Below the pieces are notes generated by a model. That model was given only the letters and a program-made list of their open reading frames with translations, was not told the origin of the DNA and made no database searches. A stretch of DNA of 6,774 nt from the NCBI GenBank assembly GCA_050874385.1, contig JBNMKO010000136.1:1-6774 (forward strand), written 5' to 3'. Source of the stretch: CAG-882 sp050874385. GTDB lineage: Bacteria; Bacillota; Clostridia; Lachnospirales; Lachnospiraceae. Numbering within the stretch: the stretch's first letter is position 1; each line of letters opens with the position of its first letter. This document shows positions 1-4,887 of this stretch, one piece after another. Position numbers and translations under genes: made by a program.

Positions 1-257
1 ACCTTGTCGCATGTCAGCCCGAGCGATGATACAAATGTATCATACTTTGCCTTGTCCGCATCGGACGCATCAGCCCCGGCAAGCGCATTGTAAATTCCCT
101 TTGTGTCAAGATATATCGTCGCTGTGGCGCGCCCTGAAAGACCTGATACATTTGTCATTATGTACGGGCTCATGGATATATTTTTCCTGCCCACACTGCA
201 CCCACAAAGAAGCATAAGACCTGCAATCAGCAGCAATACATATTTAAACTTTTTCAT
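1..257 (-). CDS. Predicted lipoprotein, N-terminal part only (runs off window edge)
   Basis: The reading frame is open from an ATG at 257 to the window edge, giving 85 codons with no stop, so the C-terminus is missing. The start has a GGAGG ribosome binding site at 267-271, nine bases upstream. The protein begins with a lipoprotein signal peptide: basic residues (MKKFK), a hydrophobic stretch at about 7-17, and the lipobox LCGC ending at Cys20, the expected lipidated residue. Cleavage there would anchor it to the outer face of the membrane. The visible mature part (NISMSPYIMTNVSGLSG, then ATATIYLD) resembles the start of small repeated beta-domains seen in many uncharacterised Lachnospiraceae lipoproteins; that likeness is from memory. 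It lies 67 bases after the diguanylate cyclase stop with no terminator between, so co-transcription is likely. Function unknown. The lipoprotein call is firm; any role is not. Confidence 0.8.
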   Translation of the reverse strand, partial: MKKFKYVLLLIAGLMLLCGCSVGRKNISMSPYIMTNVSGLSGRATATIYLDTKGIYNALAGADASDADKAKYDTFVSSLGLTCDK

Positions 258-266
258 CAAAACCAG

Positions 267-271
267 CCTCC
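267..271 (-). promoter_or_regulatory. Ribosome binding site of the lipoprotein gene
   Basis: GGAGG on the minus strand, nine bases before the ATG at 257. It fixes the start of a gene whose other end is outside the window. Confidence 0.7.
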
Positions 272-324
272 AAAAACTGACAAATTCCCCCTGCGCACCG
301 CAATCACTATCTGCGGTATTGCCC

Positions 325-2085
325 TCAATAATCATTTTTTTCAGACTTCAACACTTCATATATAAGCTTTGAAACATAATCCACCCCGTTCAAAAGACCC
401 TCTGTAAACCTTCTCCCCTCCGTGCAGCACTCAAAGCTCGTGTAACCACATATATTGTCCCTGTCACCGAGAATAGCCTGAATAAAGCAACCTGTATGCT
501 GGCTTCGGAATTTTTCAAAAATGTTCTTGTCAATCTGCTCAACCTTAAACAAATTGCTCGCCGCGTGAACACCATTACAATTAAAATGCTCATGGTAGGA
601 ATAACTGCCATCCCAGAAGGCTTCCTCACTACACTCTAAACCATAGGAATATACAAGCCTTCTGTCCTTCCCATAGTACACACATGCCCTGTCAAAACGC
701 CCCGCTTTTGCAAGCATCTCAAGCACCTGTGGTATTGCCTTGCTTCCATCCGCAAACAATTTTTCGATTGACTTTTTTACGACCATGGATATATTCTGTG
801 CCGTACTTGGTGTGGCATTGTCTATCTCCGTCTTTACCCTGCCCTTATTAACTATTATTCCATGCAATTCTTCCTGATAGATAATGTACCTGTTCTTGCC
901 CTTCTCCTTTGCAATGTAAAGGCATTTATCCGCACAGTTAAAAAGCTCATCGTATGTAGTGCAGTCCTCCGGGAACCTCGCCGCACCGATTGAACATGTG
1001 ACGCTCACACCCTTGACATTGCTGTAGAGATACTCGACACTGCTCCTTATCGAGCGCAATATATGCCTTATCATCTCCTTGTCCTTGACGTTGTAGATGA
1101 TGCCCATAAACTCATCCCCGCCAATTCTGCCCGCTATGCCGTTGTCCGCAAGCACCTCGAGGACGACACCAGCCACCCTTGACAGCACCTCATCGCCGTA
1201 CATGTGCCCAAAGCTGTCATTTATCTCCTTAAAGTTGTCTATGTCCATGATAAACACGGCACAGTGTTCGCCGTTTTTTTTCTCAACTGCCTCCTTCGCG
1301 CGCGCCTGTATATACGCCTTGTTGTACAGTCTTGTAAGTGGGTCTATATATGAAGTCCTGTTCTCGACAACCCCGTCCGTCGCCGTCAACTTTTTCACAA
1401 TGCCAACCGTAAAGTCCGGCACCCCGTTCCTCGTAACCGTGCTCCCTGTCACAAAACACGGCTTGATTTCCCCGTCAGCGGAATACAAATCCGTCGACAG
1501 CTCCGCCGAGAACTCCGGCACGCCCCTTTCCACATCGGCGCAAAGCTGCATTGCGATATCCTCATCCGCCTCATCAATATGTCCAAGGTCGATAGCATCT
1601 CTAATGCTGTCTAGGCTCATCGAATACAGTTCCCTCTCCTGACCGTTCACCATCCTGTAAAATCTCAACTGCTCTTTGCCATGCTCATAATAAAAGTAAG
1701 CCGCATCCACCATGCCAAGCAGCACCTTATACTTGTTAATCCTGTCATTTGAACAGGCATATGCCTGTGTGAGCGCCTCAATATCATAAAATTCCATATC
1801 CCACAACTGCTCACCTCCTACAAGATTTAACTTCTTTCGCACTTTTATATAAGCATTGCGGTAAACATCATCCGCGCGTTTAAGCTTTACCATTATGCCC
1901 TTCCACTGCTCCTTCACCGTCGCAAAAAAAGCATTGAAGCGCTCAACGTCGTCACTGTACAGAAGCTTAGGAAGCGCCCTGTACGCTTCCCTGCCAATGT
2001 ACTCAAAATACTTCTCACTTCCGTAGCGCACGTCAAAAAACTTGTCCACCGTAAATTTTCCGCACTCTATTTTTTCAAGAACCAT
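325..2085 (-). CDS. Soluble diguanylate cyclase, PAS-PAS-GGDEF-GAF architecture
   Basis: Predicted to make cyclic di-GMP from two GTP in the cytosol. From the chosen ATG at 2085 the protein is 586 residues. The GGDEF domain spans about 245-405: the metal-binding Asp281 lies in DIDNFKEIND, followed by FGHMYGD, then an intact GGDEF motif at 322-326 preceded by RI, and a CSIG strand further on. All catalytic landmarks look complete. An RxxD inhibitory site would sit five residues before GGDEF, but the residues there are ADNG, so it is absent. The N-terminal 240 residues look like two PAS-type sensor folds (about 5-95 and 115-235). The C-terminal 160 residues look like a GAF domain ending in the typical GYTSFEC...RRFTEG pattern. 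No membrane segment or signal peptide is visible. An in-frame ATG at 2106 would add seven residues, but it lacks a ribosome binding site and falls almost on the predicted transcription start. Cyclase call is strong; sensor-domain identity is moderate. Confidence 0.93.
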   Translation of the reverse strand: MVLEKIECGKFTVDKFFDVRYGSEKYFEYIGREAYRALPKLLYSDDVERFNAFFATVKEQWKGIMVKLKRADDVYRNAYIKVRKKLNLVGGEQLWDMEFYDIEALTQAYACSNDRINKYKVLLGMVDAAYFYYEHGKEQLRFYRMVNGQERELYSMSLDSIRDAIDLGHIDEADEDIAMQLCADVERGVPEFSAELSTDLYSADGEIKPCFVTGSTVTRNGVPDFTVGIVKKLTATDGVVENRTSYIDPLTRLYNKAYIQARAKEAVEKKNGEHCAVFIMDIDNFKEINDSFGHMYGDEVLSRVAGVVLEVLADNGIAGRIGGDEFMGIIYNVKDKEMIRHILRSIRSSVEYLYSNVKGVSVTCSIGAARFPEDCTTYDELFNCADKCLYIAKEKGKNRYIIYQEELHGIIVNKGRVKTEIDNATPSTAQNISMVVKKSIEKLFADGSKAIPQVLEMLAKAGRFDRACVYYGKDRRLVYSYGLECSEEAFWDGSYSYHEHFNCNGVHAASNLFKVEQIDKNIFEKFRSQHTGCFIQAILGDRDNICGYTSFECCTEGRRFTEGLLNGVDYVSKLIYEVLKSEKNDY

Positions 2086-2092
2086 ATTACCG

Positions 2093-2099
2093 TTCCTTT
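2093..2099 (-). promoter_or_regulatory. Ribosome binding site deciding the cyclase start
   Basis: AAAGGAA on the minus strand, with AGGA eight bases before the ATG at 2085. The alternative ATG at 2106 is preceded only by TTTTGTTAAA, which has no Shine-Dalgarno match. This site favours the shorter protein. Confidence 0.6.
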
Positions 2100-2115
2100 C
2101 ACTCATTTTAACAAA

Positions 2116-2144
2116 AGTATACCATATTATAACCCAACTTACAA
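2116..2144 (-). promoter_or_regulatory. Sigma-A-type promoter of the diguanylate cyclase gene
   Basis: On the minus strand TTGTAA (2139-2144; 4 of 6 to TTGACA) is followed, after exactly 17 bases, by TATACT (2116-2121; 5 of 6 to TATAAT). The expected transcript start is about 2108-2110, giving a short leader that carries the AAAGGAA site and the ATG at 2085. A second TATAAT hexamer lies within the spacer but has no good -35 partner at 17 bases. This suggests the cyclase is transcribed separately from sigG. Confidence 0.6.
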
Positions 2145-2153
2145 GCGATTTGC

Positions 2154-2236
2154 CATGCGCATACCGTACATGTGTACGTTTTCATACATATATACCTTAT
2201 ATACACTTTAGACATGTATCAGTTACATATATACGT
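2154..2236. repeat. Intergenic DNA dominated by alternating pyrimidine-purine tracts
   Basis: Upstream of the cyclase promoter, six strictly alternating tracts follow each other: 2154-2164, 2165-2179, 2183-2195, 2198-2206, 2212-2219 and 2224-2236. They cover 69 of 83 bases. They include a perfect palindrome (2165-2178) and a near-perfect 14-base direct repeat (2185-2198 and 2224-2237, one mismatch). No credible gene is present here. Such DNA is easily distorted or melted and is a plausible region for regulator binding, but that role is inference. Confidence 0.55.
2165..2178. promoter_or_regulatory. Perfect palindrome, candidate operator upstream of the cyclase promoter
   Basis: CGTACA-TG-TGTACG has six-base arms around a two-base centre. 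It lies about 20 bases upstream of the -35 element at 2139-2144, a usual position for an activator or a distal repressor site. The binding protein is unknown. Confidence 0.35.
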
Positions 2237-2275
2237 TCTCACAACGCATCTAAGTCCATAATACAATAACTTACA

Positions 2276-3055
2276 TTATTCAAGATAATGCCTCATACTG
2301 GTGAGCGCATTTTTCTCAAGCCTTGACACCTGAGCCTGGCTCATTCCTATTTCATTTGCCACCTCCATCTGTGTCTTTCCCTGAAAAAAACGCAGCTCGA
2401 TAATGTTGCGCTCCCTCTCCGGCAGTCTGTTGACAGCATCGCTGATTGCCATATCCTTAACCCAGTTATCCTCAAGATGCTTCTTGTCGCTTATCTGGTC
2501 CATGACATAGAGTGTGTCACCGCCGTCAGTGTACACAGGCTCATAGAGCGACACCGGACTTTGTATGGCATCGAGCGCCATAATCACGTCCTCCCTGCTC
2601 GCTCCAATCTCGCTCGCTATCTCGTTGAGTGTCGGCTCGCGAAGGCTCTGCTTTGACAGGCGCTCCCTCGCGTATATCGCCTTATATGCCGTGTCCTTCA
2701 GTGAACGGCTCACCCTTATCTGGCTCGATGTGTCACGAAGATACCTCCTTATCTCGCCGATTATCATAGGCACAGCGTAGGTCGAAAACCTCACCTGCTG
2801 CCCTATATCAAAATTATCTATCGCCTTAATAAGACCTATGCAGCCTATCTGGAATAGGTCATCCATATTCTCATTGCTCCCCGAAAATCTCTGCACCACA
2901 CTGAGCACAAGCCTTAGATTTCCCTTGATATACTTTTCCCTCGCCTGCTTATCGCCTTCTTTTATTTTCTCAAGCAGTTCAACTTTTTCCTGTGATGTCA
3001 AAAGCGGCAGTTTCGCCGTGTTTACTCCGCATATTTCAACCTTAAAGGCAGCCAT
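2276..3055 (-). CDS. sigG: RNA polymerase sporulation sigma factor sigma-G (late forespore)
   Basis: Sigma-70 family factor that directs late forespore transcription (spore coat-independent protection, SASP and germination genes) after engulfment. The 259-residue length matches the family (260 in B. subtilis, from memory). The diagnostic N-terminus KVEICGV at 5-11 is followed by TAKLPLL. Region 2 includes GNLRLVLSVVQRF (45-57), MDDLFQIGCIGL and the core and -10 recognition stretch FSTYAVPMIIGEIRRYL (90-106). Region 3 runs from about 115 to 195 with SPVSLYEPVY and GGDTLYVMDQISD. Region 4 has RFFQGKTQMEV and the helix-turn-helix at about 228-248 ending SQAQVSRLEK. It starts with ATG after an AAGGGGG site nine bases upstream. 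It follows sigE in the conserved order spoIIGA-sigE-sigG. The nearest alternative, sigma-F, is unlikely because of the KVEICGV head and the context. Confidence 0.97.
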   Translation of the reverse strand: MAAFKVEICGVNTAKLPLLTSQEKVELLEKIKEGDKQAREKYIKGNLRLVLSVVQRFSGSNENMDDLFQIGCIGLIKAIDNFDIGQQVRFSTYAVPMIIGEIRRYLRDTSSQIRVSRSLKDTAYKAIYARERLSKQSLREPTLNEIASEIGASREDVIMALDAIQSPVSLYEPVYTDGGDTLYVMDQISDKKHLEDNWVKDMAISDAVNRLPERERNIIELRFFQGKTQMEVANEIGMSQAQVSRLEKNALTSMRHYLE

Positions 3056-3064
3056 CCTTAAAAA

Positions 3065-3071
3065 CCCCCTT
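3065..3071 (-). promoter_or_regulatory. Ribosome binding site of sigG
   Basis: AAGGGGG on the minus strand, nine bases before the sigG ATG. It is a G-rich variant of AGGAGG. Confidence 0.55.
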
Positions 3072-3087
3072 AATCTTTTCTTGTTAA

Positions 3088-3116
3088 AAGGATTTCCACA
3101 ATGACTGCCTTTATAC
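3088..3116 (-). promoter_or_regulatory. Weak candidate forespore (sigma-F/G-type) promoter of sigG
   Basis: The 95-base gap between sigE and sigG has GTATA (3112-3116), fitting the sigma-F -35 pattern GYWTA, and GGAAATCCTT (3088-3097), which fits the -10 pattern GGNRANANTW at all but one fixed position. The spacer is 14 bases, two shorter than the B. subtilis spacing I recall, so the match is tentative. sigG would be expected to have a sigma-F promoter here, and no sigma-A promoter of comparable quality is visible. Confidence 0.3.
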
Positions 3117-3150
3117 TGGAAAAAAATACTTAATTAACATTTAAAAAACA

Positions 3151-3891
3151 CTACTCGTAGCGCACAATCTCTTTCTTGAGGCGCTTGATAATCTTTTTCT
3201 CAAGCCTTGAAATGTAGGACTGGGATATGCCGAGCATATCGGCAACTTCCTTCTGTGTAAGTTCAGTTCCGTCCTCACTGCTAAGACCAAATCTTAAGTC
3301 AACTATCTGTCTCTCCCTCTCCGACAGACGGCTTATAGCCTTGTTTAAGAGCTTCTTCTCAACCTCATCCTCAATGTCCTTGTAGATGACATCCTCATCC
3401 GTTCCGAGGATATCCGACAAAAGAAGCTCATTTCCATCCCAGTCGACATTTAAAGGCTCGTCTATCGACACCTCCATGCGAGTCTTATTATTTCTTCTAA
3501 GATACATAAGTATCTCGTTCTCGATACATCTCGACGCGTAAGTGGCAAGCTTTATATTTTTGCCCGAATCATAAGAGTTGACCGCCTTTATAAGCCCTAT
3601 TGTCCCGATGGATATCAAATCCTCCACCCCGACACCTGTGTTGTCAAACTTCTTTGCTATGTACACTACAAGTCGAAGATTATGCTCTATAAGCATCGAC
3701 TTTGCCTCACTGTCGCCATCCTCTCCGAGTTTCTTGAGCGCTATCGCCTCCTCCTGTGCGCTCAGTGGCGGCGGAAGCACATCCGCACCGCCTATGTAGT
3801 GAACCTCATTGCGGTCAGCGCTTATCAGGCTCTTAAATGTAGGAACTGCCTTAAATTGAAATTTGTTTGGAACAAGTACTTTTATATACAT
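3151..3891 (-). CDS. sigE: Pro-sigma-E, early mother-cell sporulation sigma factor
   Basis: Sigma-70 family factor made as an inactive precursor and activated in the mother cell by SpoIIGA cleavage. It has 246 residues, close to the 239 of B. subtilis (from memory). The conserved junction NEVHYIGG at 28-35 precedes LPPPLS. By analogy with B. subtilis, cleavage would fall near His31/Tyr32, with Glu29 matching the glutamate needed for processing. Region 2 has NLRLVVYIAKKF (71-82), VEDLISIGTIGLIKAVN and IKLATYASRCIENEILMYL (113-131). EPLNVDWDGNELLLSDILGTD lies in 145-165, a sigma-E signature. Region 4 has the helix-turn-helix at about 212-232 ending ISQSYISRLEK. The pro-sequence is unusual: MYIKVLVPNKFQFKAVPTF contains two prolines, not the usual lysine/leucine-rich helix. 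The ATG follows AAGGAG by eight bases, and no other Met exists in the pro-region. It starts 33 bases after spoIIGA. Confidence 0.97.
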   Translation of the reverse strand: MYIKVLVPNKFQFKAVPTFKSLISADRNEVHYIGGADVLPPPLSAQEEAIALKKLGEDGDSEAKSMLIEHNLRLVVYIAKKFDNTGVGVEDLISIGTIGLIKAVNSYDSGKNIKLATYASRCIENEILMYLRRNNKTRMEVSIDEPLNVDWDGNELLLSDILGTDEDVIYKDIEDEVEKKLLNKAISRLSERERQIVDLRFGLSSEDGTELTQKEVADMLGISQSYISRLEKKIIKRLKKEIVRYE

Positions 3892-3899
3892 AATGTATT

Positions 3900-3905
3900 C
3901 TCCTT
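3900..3905 (-). promoter_or_regulatory. Ribosome binding site of sigE
   Basis: AAGGAG on the minus strand, eight bases before the sigE ATG. It is a near-consensus site, so the unusual pro-sequence is not an artefact of a wrong start call. Confidence 0.65.
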
Positions 3906-3924
3906 ATCAATTAATTATATATTT

Positions 3925-4719
3925 TCATTTCCTGTTGAGACTTGAAGTGTTTAATATCATTGAATACTCTCCCCCTTTTGAAAGGCTGCCATCATACAGT
4001 GCCAGTTCAGGCTTTTCCTGCTGTATAAGCTTGCCCCCATACTGAATATTCATGTTGTCCACTGTTATAAGTCTCATAAGACCATGCTCATTTCCCAGAC
4101 TTTTATACGGAATCAGTCTGAAACCCCTATCCTTATTGTCAGACTGCATCAATTCATTCACCGCCTTCTTCTCCACTATACATACCGGCTCCCCGTTGTA
4201 AGGGTCGGTCAGTGAATTTCCCGTATCAAACAGTCCCATCATTTCAACGCTTCTTCCATTAAGCTCTATTCTTACTCTGTACAGCAGATTTTTTCTCTTC
4301 ACATATCCCGTCATGTAGCGTATCAGCGGGGCTGCAAGCTGTGCAAACAATACAACCGTCACGGCTGCCGCAAATATGCCGCCGCCTCTTTCCTTCATCT
4401 GTCCCATAAGACCACCCATAAGCACGGACACTCCCATAAGTGCCGCATATCGGTAAATCCATTCGCCAAGTCCGCCCCTGCACCCTGCCACATACAGCAT
4501 GGCAACAGGCAGAACAAGATATGTGCAAAATAATACCGGAATTCCCCTGAGCATGAAAACTGCCACGGCGACGCTCCATACCGCTCCGATAAATGCCGAC
4601 AGCGCAAGTCTTGCATAAGTGGTGTTTATCTTACACAGCCTGCATAAAACGGATAGGACGGTATAGTCCATAAGCAGATTTGCCAGAAATATAACATCCG
4701 GGTAAATTTTGTAGTACAA
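3925..4719 (-). CDS. spoIIGA: SpoIIGA, membrane aspartic protease that processes pro-sigma-E
   Basis: Membrane protease that removes the sigma-E pro-peptide after asymmetric division. It has 264 residues, shorter than the roughly 309 of B. subtilis (from memory). The N-terminal half is hydrophobic with five likely membrane segments at about 7-26, 36-56, 60-78, 90-107 and 114-134, followed by the basic stop KRK at 141-143. The C-terminal half has the catalytic motif GLFDTGNSLTDP, with the presumed active Asp165, then NGEPVCIVEK, the family stretch RLIPYKSLG (201-209) and LALYDGSLSKGGEYSMILN near the end. Retropepsin-like enzymes of this kind act as dimers. The start is TTG at 4717-4719, supported by GGGGAGG at 4726-4732; no ATG lies nearby in frame. 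It is the first gene of the spoIIG operon, upstream of its own substrate. The call is very secure from motif, topology and context. Confidence 0.96.
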   Translation of the reverse strand: MYYKIYPDVIFLANLLMDYTVLSVLCRLCKINTTYARLALSAFIGAVWSVAVAVFMLRGIPVLFCTYLVLPVAMLYVAGCRGGLGEWIYRYAALMGVSVLMGGLMGQMKERGGGIFAAAVTVVLFAQLAAPLIRYMTGYVKRKNLLYRVRIELNGRSVEMMGLFDTGNSLTDPYNGEPVCIVEKKAVNELMQSDNKDRGFRLIPYKSLGNEHGLMRLITVDNMNIQYGGKLIQQEKPELALYDGSLSKGGEYSMILNTSSLNRK

Positions 4720-4725
4720 GCTTCA

Positions 4726-4732
4726 CCTCCCC
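4726..4732 (-). promoter_or_regulatory. Strong ribosome binding site that defines the TTG start of spoIIGA
   Basis: GGGGAGG followed by TGAAGC and then TTG on the minus strand. The near-perfect site six bases from the TTG makes a non-ATG start convincing. Confidence 0.75.
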
Positions 4733-4754
4733 TTGGAAGATTTTTACAATGCTC

Positions 4755-4787
4755 ATTATATATTCATGTCCATGAAAAAAATGTCGA
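4755..4787 (-). promoter_or_regulatory. Promoter of spoIIGA-sigE, long-spacer Spo0A-controlled type
   Basis: The minus strand has a perfect -10 TATAAT at 4755-4760. The position 17 bases upstream reads CATTTT, so there is no normal -35. A TCGACA hexamer (4782-4787, 5 of 6 to TTGACA) stands 21 bases upstream of the -10, and it overlaps an inverted TGTCGAA box. B. subtilis spoIIG and spoIIE promoters are known for spacers of about 21-22 bases that need Spo0A~P. The expected transcript start is near 4748, leaving a leader of about 30 bases. Confidence 0.6.
4763..4776. promoter_or_regulatory. Perfect palindrome inside the spoIIGA promoter spacer
   Basis: TTCATG-TC-CATGAA has six-base arms and a two-base centre. 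It lies wholly between the -35-like and -10 elements, a classic repressor position. No known regulator is assigned; chance is possible. Confidence 0.35.
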
Positions 4788-4794
4788 ACCGACA
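4782..4794. promoter_or_regulatory. Promoter-proximal Spo0A box pair (inverted)
   Basis: TGTCG-AAC-CGACA is a perfect inverted repeat. It contains one full consensus 0A box, TGTCGAA, on the plus strand (4782-4788) and an imperfect one, TGTCGGT, on the minus strand (4788-4794). It overlaps the -35 region of the spoIIGA promoter, where Spo0A~P is expected to contact RNA polymerase. Confidence 0.6.
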
Positions 4795-4813
4795 GAATAA
4801 AATTACAGAATTT

Positions 4814-4820
4814 TTCGACA
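4814..4820 (-). promoter_or_regulatory. Upstream consensus Spo0A box
   Basis: TGTCGAA on the minus strand, in the direction of spoIIGA transcription. Its centre lies 32 bases (about three helical turns) from the promoter-proximal box. It directly abuts the U-tract of the ftsZ terminator. I found no other perfect TGTCGAA in the window. Confidence 0.6.
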
Positions 4821-4863
4821 AAAAATTACCGCCGCGGCAACATCAAAATGTCACAGCGGCGGT
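4820..4863 (-). terminator. Intrinsic terminator of ftsZ
   Basis: The minus strand has ACCGCCGC (4856-4863) and GCGGCGGT (4828-4835), forming an eight-base GC-rich stem. The 20-base loop holds a second small stem, ACAT/ATGT. AA and six T residues (4820-4825) follow. The stem begins 24 bases after the ftsZ stop. It separates the division genes from the sporulation operon. Confidence 0.85.
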
Positions 4864-4887
4864 TAATGTATTCCATATGATATGTAA

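Noticed and set aside
297..317. Six-base inverted repeat ACCGCA/TGCGGT between the cyclase and lipoprotein genes, a possible terminator
   Set aside because: The stem is short, the loop nine bases, and no U-tract follows within about 15 bases. It does not look like an intrinsic terminator.
103..372. Plus-strand open frame spanning the lipoprotein start and intergenic region
   Set aside because: It has no ribosome binding site or recognisable motif, and it lies opposite the clear lipoprotein signal peptide.
1097..1642. Plus-strand open frame of 181 codons inside the cyclase gene
   Set aside because: It is antisense to the GGDEF coding region, low-complexity in Ser/Pro, has no ribosome binding site and resembles no family. 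It is a mirror of a well-supported gene.
2274..2290. CATTAT/ATAATG hairpin over the sigG stop codon
   Set aside because: AT-only six-base stem without a following T-run; too weak to call a terminator.
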